Below are positions 16,456 to 24,551 of a DNA stretch of 64,000 nucleotides, in pieces (position 1 is the stretch's first letter; every line of letters starts with the position of its first letter). The position numbers and the translations under genes were made by a program. Origin of the DNA: Gp6-AA40 sp035496255. Lineage in GTDB: Bacteria > Acidobacteriota > Vicinamibacteria > Vicinamibacterales > UBA2999. The stretch is from assembly GCA_035496255.1 (NCBI GenBank), contig DATJEU010000060.1:26993-90992 (forward strand), read 5' to 3'. A model generated the notes under the pieces. The model had not been told where the DNA came from, did not search any database, and worked only from the letters and a program-made list of their open reading frames with translations.

Positions 16456-17614
16456 CCGTCGTCAGCAGCTTGTCCACACGCGCCAGCACGGTCGGCCACC
16501 GATATTCACGTTCGACGTACGCCAGACCATTGCGGCCCAGCGCCGCACGGGCGGCCGCATCCTGACGCAAGTACGTCAGCACCTCGCTGAACTCCCGGCT
16601 CGATCGGTAATAGAGGCCGCCATTCGCCCGCTGCACCTGTCCGTGCAGCACCTTGCAGTCCGCATTCACCACCGCGGGAACGCCGTGATTCCATCCTTCG
16701 AGCAACACCATGCTGAGACTCTCGTACGGAGACGGAATGATCAGGGCGTCAGCGTGTGCGAGCAGGGCTTCTCGCAGCGTTTCGGAAACGAATCCGAGCG
16801 AACGGATCAACGGGTGCGACGGAATCTGCATCTTCGCCGGACCGGCAAGAACCAGCGGCAGCGCATCGCTCGCCGACGCGTGCTCCTGGAAGTAGTCGAG
16901 CAGCGTCTCGCACCCCTTGTTTCGATCGATCCGGCCAAGGTAGAGGAGAAACCGTGGCGGAACGCCCTGAGCGTCGAGCACGCCGCGCCGATTGCCGGTC
17001 GGCGCTGACGGCTCCAGACCAATGCCGATCGTGGCCGCTGGCTCGAGCCGCCGGCCGGCGCGCCTCGATACCAGCGCTCCTTCCTCCGGCGTCAGGAACA
17101 GGAAGCCGGCGGGTTGCTGGAAGTACTGTTCGAGCACGCTGAGCGCGACGGCCGGATCGTCCTCCGCCGTCGGCAGCAGAATGGCGCGGTCGGCCACCAG
17201 CGGCAGGCCAAAGAAGGATGGGTAGTAGCGGAAGGTCCAGAAGAGGACAAGGTCGTAGCTCGATCCGTGGTGCCGCAAATGATCGAGCAGCGCCGGCACA
17301 ATCGGGCCGTTTTCGTGGAACCAGGCTTCCTGGCGATCGGGCGCGGCGTCGCCGTCGAACACTTCGTCGCTCAGGTCGGCGAAGTCCTTGAGCCGACGCG
17401 GCCGTTCCACGCTGAAGCGGATCACGCGCACGCCATTGATCGCTGCCTCGCCCGGAGGCAACGCATTCGCCCAACTGACGTAGTCGCGTGCGCACGACGT
17501 GAGAACGGTGATGTCGTGGTGGGTCGAGAGCCGTTCCGCGATTTCACGGCAGTGCGCCTCGGAGCCGCCGGCGATATCGGCTCCGTACCGTTGCACGACG
17601 AAGGCGAGCTTCAC
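16424..17614 (-). CDS. Glycosyltransferase family 4 protein
   Basis: A 396-residue GT-B fold glycosyltransferase. The N-terminal domain has VVQRYGADIAGGSEAHCREI and the C-terminal domain LLYLGRIDRNKGCETLLDYF, PLVLAGPAKM and the donor-binding PSPYESLSMVLLEGWNHGVP motif. It probably transfers a sugar from a nucleotide donor in polysaccharide or glycolipid synthesis; acceptor unknown. The start overlaps the end of the upstream hypothetical gene (ATGA), making a two-gene unit. Confidence 0.88.
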   Translation of the reverse strand: MKLAFVVQRYGADIAGGSEAHCREIAERLSTHHDITVLTSCARDYVSWANALPPGEAAINGVRVIRFSVERPRRLKDFADLSDEVFDGDAAPDRQEAWFHENGPIVPALLDHLRHHGSSYDLVLFWTFRYYPSFFGLPLVADRAILLPTAEDDPAVALSVLEQYFQQPAGFLFLTPEEGALVSRRAGRRLEPAATIGIGLEPSAPTGNRRGVLDAQGVPPRFLLYLGRIDRNKGCETLLDYFQEHASASDALPLVLAGPAKMQIPSHPLIRSLGFVSETLREALLAHADALIIPSPYESLSMVLLEGWNHGVPAVVNADCKVLHGQVQRANGGLYYRSSREFSEVLTYLRQDAAARAALGRNGLAYVEREYRWPTVLARVDKLLTTVTSRKAPASA

Positions 17615-18090
17615 GGCCGATCGGCCGTCGTCGAGGGTGACTGCGTCGGCTCCAGCCGCCGCACATCCTGACGCAGGCGAACGGTTTCCGCAGCGAGCTC
17701 CTGGACGCAGGCAAAGAGGACCTGGTTGACGCGCCGCTGACGCTCGAAGTTGTCGCGGCTGTATTCGAACAGCCAGCGCATGACCGGCATCAGGACACGC
17801 CGCTTGATCGATCCAATTACCGACGCGGCGGCCGGGTCGCGATGCGACTGATATCGAATGGCCGTTTCAAGACGCCACGACGCCGGGTCACCGAGCAATT
17901 CGGGCAAGAGCGTCGCATTCGCATCACCGGCAGCGGCGGCTGCGCTCAGCAGGCGTTCGACGTCGGCGAAGACCGACGGATCGTTGAAAGCGGGCGACGC
18001 GCCCTGTTTGAGCAACTCGTCACGGAGCCGTTCCCGGACGTGCTGACGCAGTTCCGCCATTACGGCGTCGGTGCGAACCTCAGTTGTCAA
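17611..18090 (-). CDS. Hypothetical protein, glycosyltransferase-linked
   Basis: A 159-residue protein I do not recognise. It has no signal peptide or membrane span; it is mostly helical by composition (AVMAELRQHVRERLRDELL, MRWLFEYSRDNFERQRRVNQ, LAAETVRLRQDVRRLE), the last part coiled-coil-like. This layout resembles N-terminal extensions found ahead of methyltransferase or glycosyltransferase domains in surface polysaccharide clusters, so it may act with the glycosyltransferase with which it shares a 4-nt overlap. That role is inference. Confidence 0.65.
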   Translation of the reverse strand: MTTEVRTDAVMAELRQHVRERLRDELLKQGASPAFNDPSVFADVERLLSAAAAAGDANATLLPELLGDPASWRLETAIRYQSHRDPAAASVIGSIKRRVLMPVMRWLFEYSRDNFERQRRVNQVLFACVQELAAETVRLRQDVRRLEPTQSPSTTADRP

Positions 18091-18520
18091 AATCCTGCAC
18101 GCCCGGGCGCACGTCGACCATCGCGCTGCCGCTGGCGACGACGCGATTCTTCTGCTTCAAGCGAAGGTTGAGCCGATAGTTGCCCGCTTGCCGATAGACG
18201 TGCTCAGCGGAGTAATGACGCTTGATCTCGCTCTTGCCGGCCTCGTACGGGGAGCAATCCTCGGAGTTGCCAGAATTGAGATCGTCGCCCCAGTCCCACT
18301 CGACGCTGGGGCAGTACAGATCCGCGAAGTCGTCCGGACCGCCCTTCAGGTCCACGCTGACGCGCACGCGTAATGGCGAGAAACCCGCCATCGGGGTGAC
18401 CTTCAGCGAAACACTCGGCTTCCTGTCATCGCGCTTCTGCGCCGACAACACACCACCGAAGCCGATGGCCAGGCCGAGCACCACGGTAATCGTGCGACGC
18501 ACGCAGGCGGATTGGGTCAT
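18080..18520 (-). CDS. Secreted PKD-domain-like protein
   Basis: A 146-residue exported protein. Residues 1 to about 30 are a signal peptide ending LSA-Q. The rest reads as a single PKD-like beta-sandwich: GFSPLRVRVSV, a WDWGDD motif in the position of the PKD WDFGDG, and HVYRQAGNYRLNLRL as the closing HTY..pGtYtVtLtv strand. Such domains usually mediate extracellular protein or sugar contacts. ATG 18520 has GGGGAC upstream; a longer in-frame start would add about 29 residues without a signal peptide. It overlaps the next gene by 11 nt. Confidence 0.75.
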   Translation of the reverse strand: MTQSACVRRTITVVLGLAIGFGGVLSAQKRDDRKPSVSLKVTPMAGFSPLRVRVSVDLKGGPDDFADLYCPSVEWDWGDDLNSGNSEDCSPYEAGKSEIKRHYSAEHVYRQAGNYRLNLRLKQKNRVVASGSAMVDVRPGVQDFDN

Positions 18521-18624
18521 GATAGGTCCCCAGGGCAGGATCCGTTCGATTCTAAGCCCGACCCCTGCGGCCGGCAAGCGACCGCGCCCACCCACGTGCC
18601 TGTCCAACGGGAGACCTCACGCTG

Positions 18625-20184
18625 ATGCCGACTGCACACCGGACGCCCACGATTGGCGTCACCCGGCGCACGCCATTCGACACGGAGACCGATCTTGTCG
18701 TTGGTGTCCTGTTCGAAGACGACGATCCATCCAGTCTGCGGGCGCTCCACGAGGCGACCGGGGGTGAAGTCGAACGCGCCTGGCGGCGCGGCGAGTTCAC
18801 CGGAAAGCTCTTCGACGTCTTCGTCACGCTGCTCGCGGCCGGGCAGACACGCGCCGTTCTGATTGGCGCCGGGCAGCGGAGGGATCTCACCACGGATCGC
18901 ATCCGCCGGATGGCGATCGTGGGTGCGCTGGCAGCCCGAGGCAGGCGAGTGACGCGCGTCACCTTCGGCGGTTGGGATCGGCTGGCGGAAGCAATCCCGG
19001 TGTCGACGTCATCAGGGCCGTCCGAGAAAGCGCAGGCAGTTGCGCAGGCCTGTGCCGAAGGCGTCACGCTCGCGAATTTCGAAGGCGGCGCCTACAAGAC
19101 CGACAACTCGTTACGGCCGCTGCTCGAATCGGTAGAACTCTGCCCCTTCGACGAGAGCGCTGCCCTGAACGCCGCAATCCAACGCGGGCAGGTTCTCGGT
19201 GAAGCCAGCAACATCGCGCGCGAACTGGCGAACGAGCCCGGAAACACGCTGACGCCGCGGGTGTTTGCCGAACGCGCACGAGCGATCGCCGAGCAAGCCG
19301 GCGTCGGCGTCACCGTCCTCGACGAAGACGGGATCGCCGAGTTGAAGATGGGGCTGCTGCTGGGCGTGGCGCGCGGGAGCCAGGAACCGCCGCGACTGGT
19401 CGTCCTGCATCACGACCCGCCGCCGGCGTCCAAGGATGTCGTTCTCGGATTCGTGGGCAAGGGGATCACGTTCGACACCGGCGGCATCTCGATCAAGCCG
19501 GCCGAGAACATGGACAAGATGAAGGACGACATGTCCGGCGGCGCCGCCGTGATCGCGGCGATGGCTGCGATCGCACGGCTCGGCGTACCGCTGCGCTGCG
19601 TCGGTGTCGTCCCGATGACCGAAAACATGCCCGGCGGCCGCGCCGTGAAACCAGGCGACGTGCTGGCCAGCGCCGAGGGCAAAACGGTTGAGATCATCAA
19701 CACCGACGCGGAAGGACGACTGATTCTCGGCGACGGGTTGTGGTACGCGCGTCAGCTCGGCGTGACGCATCTGATCGATGTCGCCACGCTGACCGGAGCG
19801 TGCGTCGTTGCGCTCGGCAAGACGACGAGCGGCCTGTTCGGCGCGCCCGACCGCTGGGTTGAGGAGGTGCGACAGGCGAGTGAACGCGCCGGCGACCGTG
19901 CGTGGCCGCTGCCGACGTTCGACGACTACAAGGACCAACTGAAGAGCGAGATCGCCGATTTCACGAATACCGGCGGCCGTGCGGCCGGCGCGACGACGGC
20001 GGCGTTGTTCCTGAAGGAGTTCACCGGCACTCTGCCGTGGGTGCACATGGACATCGCGGGCACGGCATGGGCCGAGGAACCGAAGCCGTATCAGCCGAAA
20101 GGACCAACGGGCGTTGCCGTCCGGACGCTCGTTCAGGTCGCGCTGGCCGCGGACTCGTGGGGTAAGCTGGATCTGAAGCGGTGA
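18625..20184 (+). CDS. pepA: Leucyl aminopeptidase (M17), PepA type
   Basis: A 519-residue cytosolic di-metal aminopeptidase removing N-terminal residues from peptides. The C-terminal catalytic domain is complete: VGKGITFDTGGISIKPA with metal ligands Lys and Asp, MKDDMSGGAAV, and the M17 signature NTDAEGRLIL; PYYQ-like loops and HMDIAGTAW follow. Length is close to family norm. The N-terminal macro-like domain is weakly conserved as usual. It is divergent from the PKD-like gene over 104 bp and joined to a small membrane protein gene by a TGATG junction. Confidence 0.94.
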   Translation: MPTAHRTPTIGVTRRTPFDTETDLVVGVLFEDDDPSSLRALHEATGGEVERAWRRGEFTGKLFDVFVTLLAAGQTRAVLIGAGQRRDLTTDRIRRMAIVGALAARGRRVTRVTFGGWDRLAEAIPVSTSSGPSEKAQAVAQACAEGVTLANFEGGAYKTDNSLRPLLESVELCPFDESAALNAAIQRGQVLGEASNIARELANEPGNTLTPRVFAERARAIAEQAGVGVTVLDEDGIAELKMGLLLGVARGSQEPPRLVVLHHDPPPASKDVVLGFVGKGITFDTGGISIKPAENMDKMKDDMSGGAAVIAAMAAIARLGVPLRCVGVVPMTENMPGGRAVKPGDVLASAEGKTVEIINTDAEGRLILGDGLWYARQLGVTHLIDVATLTGACVVALGKTTSGLFGAPDRWVEEVRQASERAGDRAWPLPTFDDYKDQLKSEIADFTNTGGRAAGATTAALFLKEFTGTLPWVHMDIAGTAWAEEPKPYQPKGPTGVAVRTLVQVALAADSWGKLDLKR

Positions 20185-20426
20185 TGAACTTTCTTCTGGC
20201 GCTGCAACAGCAGCCGATCGTCATCGAGACCACGCAACAGCCGAAGCCCACACCGGAGATCTCCTACGGCGGGATGCTCCTCTCCGCGGTCGGCCTCGTC
20301 GGCGTCATTCTCCTTGCCGCCTTCATCGTCGGCGGCCTCGTCGGCGGAGTTGTCGTGTGGCGGAAACGCCGGGCCGACGCCGTCGCCCCACCAACGGACC
20401 CGGGTCATCAGCGGTTGAGGATTTGA
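20184..20426 (+). CDS. Small single-span membrane protein
   Basis: An 80-residue protein with one strong membrane segment at about residues 32-56 (MLLSAVGLVGVILLAAFIVGG and beyond) followed by a basic WRKRRAD stop-transfer cluster, so N-out/C-in is likely. No family is recognised. ATG 20184 shares a base with the pepA stop (TGATG); GTG 20181 is an in-frame alternative. Translational coupling to pepA is expected. It is convergent with the amidase gene. Confidence 0.65.
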   Translation: MNFLLALQQQPIVIETTQQPKPTPEISYGGMLLSAVGLVGVILLAAFIVGGLVGGVVVWRKRRADAVAPPTDPGHQRLRI

Positions 20427-20430
20427 CTCT

Positions 20431-20449
20431 GGCCGCCTATCGGGCGGCC
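20431..20449. terminator. Hairpin between convergent genes, possible bidirectional terminator
   Basis: GGCCGCC (20431-20437) and GGCGGCC (20443-20449) form a perfect 7-bp stem with a TATCG loop, placed exactly between the small membrane protein stop and the amidase stop. There is no long T run on either strand, so terminator activity is only probable. Confidence 0.45.
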
Positions 20450-22233
20450 GTGTTCTGTGCGACCGCGGGCGCCTTCTTCAGCGACTGCTGATATCGCATC
20501 ACACCCTGATATAACGCCTCGGCGATCTGCTGGCGATATTTTTCGGTCTTCAGCAGCGCGCCCTCGGCGCGGTTGGTGATGAAGGAGATTTCCGCGAGGA
20601 TGCTCGGCATCGTGGCGCCTACCAGGACCATGAACGGCGCCTGCTTGACGCCGAGGTTCCGAGTCTTATTGTTCGATGAGCGCAACTTCTCGTACATCGA
20701 GGTCTGGATGGCTGCGGCGAAGTCGCGCGATTCGTCGAGTTTGTCGTTGAGCGCGATCGCCTTGACGATGTCGGTTACCTCGTGCATCGTCTTCGACGAG
20801 CTCGCGTTCTCGCGGGCCGCGATCCGCTGCGCCTCGGGATTCGGCGAGAGATTCAGGAAATAGGTTTCGATGCCGCGGAGCGCGGAGTTCTCGCTGGCGT
20901 TGGCGTGGATCGACAGGAACAGGTCGGCGCCGGCGCGATTCGCGATCGCCGTCCGCTCCTGCAGCGGGATGAACGTGTCGTCGCGGCGGGTCAGCACCAC
21001 TTCGATGTTCGACTGCTTCTTGAAAAGCTTTTCCAGGCGCAGCGCGATGTCGAGCGTCAGGTCTGCTTCGTCGAGGCCTCTCGCCTTCGCTCCCGGATCG
21101 TGGCCGCCGTGACCGGCATCGATCACGATCCGCGAGATCCCGAGACCCAACTGGCGTGACAGGGAGAACGATCCGGTGCTGTTCGCGGCGGCGGGTGCTG
21201 GCGGTATCTCTACCGGCGTTGCCGGCGGCATCGCGGTTTCAACGACAGTGTTGGACGCTGCCTGCACTCGTGGAGTTGCCGGTGCAACGGGCGGCGGCGC
21301 CGGAGCCGTCGACGGCGGTGCCGCGGTGCGCTTCCGCTCGAAATCGATCACGATTCGATACGGGTTGTACAGCGAATAGACGCTGTAGTGACCGGCAGTG
21401 AACGAGAGGTCGAGGACGACGCGGATGCGGCCTCCGAGCTGGCGGCCGACACGGACCTGCCTGACCAGGTCGTCAGAGTAGGTCAGCGTCGCGTCCTTCA
21501 GCTCCTCGGCCGCGCGCGTGTTCTTCAGGTCGATGAAGACGCGCGGGGGACCGTCGATCCGTTCTGCGTGAAACTCCGGTTCATGTTCCAGTTCGAGCGT
21601 GACGCGCAACGTGTCGGGCAGAACCTCGCGGCGGATTGCGGTCAGGGTCACAGGACCGGTTGTGGCTGCCGGTGACGCAGTGGTCGTGACTGCCGGTTTG
21701 GGCGGCGCGGCCACCGGCACCCTGGCGACCTCCAGACGCGTCACCTCGGGCGGCACCTGCTTCACCAGCGAGCTGGCAGGAAAGTTGGCGGTCAGCGCCT
21801 GAAACAAGCGGATGGCGCGCGCACGATCGGAGGACTCACCGAATTGCCAGAAGGCATCAGCGGAGAGCATCGCGCCCTGCCACAGCGCGTTGTCCGAGTA
21901 ACCGTTCGGCGGAAACAACCGCCAGAGATCCTCGTACGTCTTCGACAACGTTCGCATCCGCTTCAGTAGATCGGCAGCGGCGGCGCCTGATGGCGGGGAA
22001 GGATCCAGTTGCTTGCGAAGCTCGGTCTCTCGATCTTTCGCCTCCTGATACAGCTTCGCGACCTGCGACGACTGCGCGCGGACCGACACCGACAGCGCAA
22101 GCGCGACGAGCACAAGTGCGACAGTGCAGGGACGGGTCCTTAGACCTGTGCGTGCGAACGCCACGGTGGAGGGGCGGGTCTTCAGACCCGCCTCCGCGCC
22201 GAAGGCGCGGCGGAGTCTACCGAAGCTGCGCAT
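20437..22233 (-). CDS. amiC: N-acetylmuramoyl-L-alanine amidase with AMIN domain
   Basis: A periplasmic zinc amidase that cleaves the stem peptide from peptidoglycan, important in daughter-cell separation. From the N-terminus: export signal (hydrophobic TVALVLVALALSVSVRA then Q), a coiled region, an AMIN-type beta domain (VLPDTLRVTLELEHEPEF, RVFIDLKN, VRQVRVGRQ, YRIVIDFERK), a Pro/Ala linker, then the Amidase_3 domain with VIDAGHGGHDPGA, LTRRDDTFIPLQERTAIAN, LSIHANAS and SILAEISFITN (zinc His and catalytic Glu). ATG 22233 is favoured: GAGGAAG precedes it inside the ftsK end. The first 35 codons then run through two REP-like palindromes, giving an odd Arg-rich lead to the signal peptide. GTG 22164 gives a more ordinary signal peptide and is a real alternative. 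Confidence 0.88.
   Translation of the reverse strand: MRSFGRLRRAFGAEAGLKTRPSTVAFARTGLRTRPCTVALVLVALALSVSVRAQSSQVAKLYQEAKDRETELRKQLDPSPPSGAAAADLLKRMRTLSKTYEDLWRLFPPNGYSDNALWQGAMLSADAFWQFGESSDRARAIRLFQALTANFPASSLVKQVPPEVTRLEVARVPVAAPPKPAVTTTASPAATTGPVTLTAIRREVLPDTLRVTLELEHEPEFHAERIDGPPRVFIDLKNTRAAEELKDATLTYSDDLVRQVRVGRQLGGRIRVVLDLSFTAGHYSVYSLYNPYRIVIDFERKRTAAPPSTAPAPPPVAPATPRVQAASNTVVETAMPPATPVEIPPAPAAANSTGSFSLSRQLGLGISRIVIDAGHGGHDPGAKARGLDEADLTLDIALRLEKLFKKQSNIEVVLTRRDDTFIPLQERTAIANRAGADLFLSIHANASENSALRGIETYFLNLSPNPEAQRIAARENASSSKTMHEVTDIVKAIALNDKLDESRDFAAAIQTSMYEKLRSSNNKTRNLGVKQAPFMVLVGATMPSILAEISFITNRAEGALLKTEKYRQQIAEALYQGVMRYQQSLKKAPAVAQNTAAR
22129..22195. repeat. Two REP-like palindromes in the amidase N-terminal coding region
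   Basis: Copy one, ACGGGTC-CTTA-GACCTGT, lies near 22132-22148. Copy two (22168-22195) is a near-perfect GGAGGGGCGGGTCT/AGACCCGCCTCC hairpin with a TC loop. Both lie between the ftsK stop and the amidase signal-peptide core. They match the palindromes at 43570, 55088 and 62069. Confidence 0.8.
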
Positions 22234-24547
22234 CGACTTCCTCGAAGTACCCGCGATCCACGAGCACCTCGCGCGGCTTGCCGCCGGCACCCGGAGAGAC
22301 GAGGCCTTCGGCTTCCATCATGTCGACCAGCCGCGCGGCCCGGCTGAAACCGATCCGCATCTTGCGCTGCAGGTACGAGATCGAGACCTGGCCCGTGCTG
22401 ACGACGATGCGGGCAGCCTCGTCGTACAACTCGTCCTTCTCGTACTCGATGCCGGCAGCGCCGGCCTTCTCTTCCTCGGCGGTGATGGTCTCGTCGAACA
22501 CCGGCTTCCCCTGCTTCCGCAGGAAGCTGGCGACACGCGCGCTCTCTTGCTCCGAGATGTACGGGCCGTGCAGGCGCAGGCAACGCGACGATGCCGGCGG
22601 CAGGAACAGCATGTCGCCCTTGCCCAGGAGCTGTTCGGCGCCGTTGCTGTCGAGAATGGTGCGCGAGTCGGTTTTCGACGACACGCGGAACGAAATACGC
22701 GACGGCAGGTTCGCCTTGATCAGGCCGGTGATGACGTCGACCGACGGCCGCTGCGTCGCCAGGATCAGGTGAATGCCGACGGCGCGGGCCATCTGCGCGA
22801 GCCGGCAGATCGACTCTTCGACCTCGTTACCCGCAACCATCATCAGGTCGGCGAGCTCGTCGATCACGACGACGATGAACGGCAGCGGCTTCGGCGATTC
22901 CGGATCGTCCTTGGCTCCGGTTTCCTCGAGCGCAAGCCGGATGTTGCGGTTGTACTGATCGATGTTGCGAACGCCCTCGGCGGCGAGCGTCTTGTAGCGC
23001 TCTTCCATCTCACGCACGGCCCATCGCAGCGCGTTCGACGCCTTCTTCGGATCGACGACGACGGGGGAGAGCAGGTGCGGGATGTCTTCGTACATCCCGA
23101 GTTCGAGCCGCTTCGGATCGACCATGATCATCCGCACGTCGTCGGGCGTCGATCGATAGAGGATGCTGGTCAGCATCGAGTTCAGGCCGACCGATTTTCC
23201 CGTGCCGGTCGAGCCCGCGATCAGCAGGTGCGGCATCGTCGCCAGGTCTGCGAAATACGGCTCGCCGTGGATCGTCTTCCCAAGGGCCAGCGTCAGCTTC
23301 GACGTCGAGCGCTGGAACGAATCGGACTCCATCAGCTCACGCAGCGAGATCGTCTCGCGATTCGGGTTGGGAATCTGGATGCCGACCGTGGACTTGCCGG
23401 GAATGCGATCGATCAGGACCGACTCGGCCTGCATGGCCAGGCAGAGGTCGTCGGCGAGGCCGGTGATCTTGCTGTATTTGACCCCGGCCTCGGGCTTGAA
23501 CTCGAACGTCGTGACCACGGGGCCGGGATGAATCTGCGCCACGGAGCCTTCGACCGAGAACTCGCGGCACTTCTCCTCGAGGTTCCGAGCGGCCGCGCGC
23601 AGTTCGCGCTCGTCGATCTTCTGCTCGCCCTTCGGGGCGTCGAGGAGCGACGGCGGCGGCAGCGTGTAGGAGCCCAGCCGCCGAGGTGCCTGTGGTTTGA
23701 CCGGCTCCGGCTCGGGGAGCGGAAGCGGCGGCGCGATGTCGGCGCGCTTGCGGGCCACGACCGCCGGTGCGGGTCGCGGTGCGACGTTCACCGGTTCGTC
23801 TTCCTCATCACGCTCGTCGTCCATGTCCGGCATGATTGGCTTCGCGGCCTTGAGCGGAGGAGCATCGGCGTCCTTCGCCTTCGCCGCCGCGGCCTTGTCC
23901 TTCTTCGTGGCCTTGGCGATGACGGCTTTCCGGGCCTTCTCCTTGCGCCGCTCATCGCTCCAGCGACGGAACCAGCCCACGCCACGGGCGGAGAGGTCTC
24001 GCGACTGCTGGCTGGCGCCGGCGAACATCCGGCCGAACGAGAACTGCGTGGACATGATCACCGCCAGCATCATCAGCGTCAGCAGCACGATGATCGCGCC
24101 CGTGCGATTCAGATAATCGGTGAAGATCCCGCCGAGCACGCCGCCGAAATAGCCGCCGGCGTCGAACGTCTTGCCGGCCACATCGGCACTGCCGACGACC
24201 AGGTTGAGGAACGCGCTGGCGCACGCGAACAGCAGGCCGCCGCCAAAGACCTTCGTGTAGACGGCGTCGGGCCGCTGACACCAGAAGTAATGCCAGCCGA
24301 CGATCGAGATCGCGGCTGGAATCAGGTAAGCGCCGTAACCTGACAACTGGAACGACAGCTCCGCGAGGAAGGCGCCGACGCGGCCCACGAAGTTTGCGGG
24401 CGGGTGCGCGGCGCCGGTGGTGAAGAACCACACGGGATCGGTCGGCTCGTAGGTCACGAGCGAAATCAGCCAGATCAGCGCCAGCGCGAAGAGCGCCACG
24501 CCGAGAAACTCGCTGAGCCGCCGCGAGAGGGTCGATTCACGTGCCAA
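22217..24547 (-). CDS. ftsK: FtsK/SpoIIIE DNA translocase
   Basis: A 776-residue septal DNA pump that clears chromosome ends and activates dimer resolution. The N-terminal 170 residues hold four membrane spans (for example FLGVALFALALIWLISLV and AIIVLLTLMMLAVI). A Pro/Ala/charged linker follows to about 290. The motor has Walker A IAGSTGTGKSVGLN and Walker B FIVVVIDELADLMMV. The C-terminal winged-helix gamma domain (YDEAARIVVSTGQVSISYLQ, RAARLVDMMEAEGLV) should read KOPS-like sites. Length is on the short side of the family because the linker is short. It ends within the start region of the amidase and begins 4 nt after the RNase J stop, so the three form an operon. Confidence 0.95.
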   Translation of the reverse strand: MARESTLSRRLSEFLGVALFALALIWLISLVTYEPTDPVWFFTTGAAHPPANFVGRVGAFLAELSFQLSGYGAYLIPAAISIVGWHYFWCQRPDAVYTKVFGGGLLFACASAFLNLVVGSADVAGKTFDAGGYFGGVLGGIFTDYLNRTGAIIVLLTLMMLAVIMSTQFSFGRMFAGASQQSRDLSARGVGWFRRWSDERRKEKARKAVIAKATKKDKAAAAKAKDADAPPLKAAKPIMPDMDDERDEEDEPVNVAPRPAPAVVARKRADIAPPLPLPEPEPVKPQAPRRLGSYTLPPPSLLDAPKGEQKIDERELRAAARNLEEKCREFSVEGSVAQIHPGPVVTTFEFKPEAGVKYSKITGLADDLCLAMQAESVLIDRIPGKSTVGIQIPNPNRETISLRELMESDSFQRSTSKLTLALGKTIHGEPYFADLATMPHLLIAGSTGTGKSVGLNSMLTSILYRSTPDDVRMIMVDPKRLELGMYEDIPHLLSPVVVDPKKASNALRWAVREMEERYKTLAAEGVRNIDQYNRNIRLALEETGAKDDPESPKPLPFIVVVIDELADLMMVAGNEVEESICRLAQMARAVGIHLILATQRPSVDVITGLIKANLPSRISFRVSSKTDSRTILDSNGAEQLLGKGDMLFLPPASSRCLRLHGPYISEQESARVASFLRKQGKPVFDETITAEEEKAGAAGIEYEKDELYDEAARIVVSTGQVSISYLQRKMRIGFSRAARLVDMMEAEGLVSPGAGGKPREVLVDRGYFEEVDAQLR

Positions 24548-24551
24548 TTCT

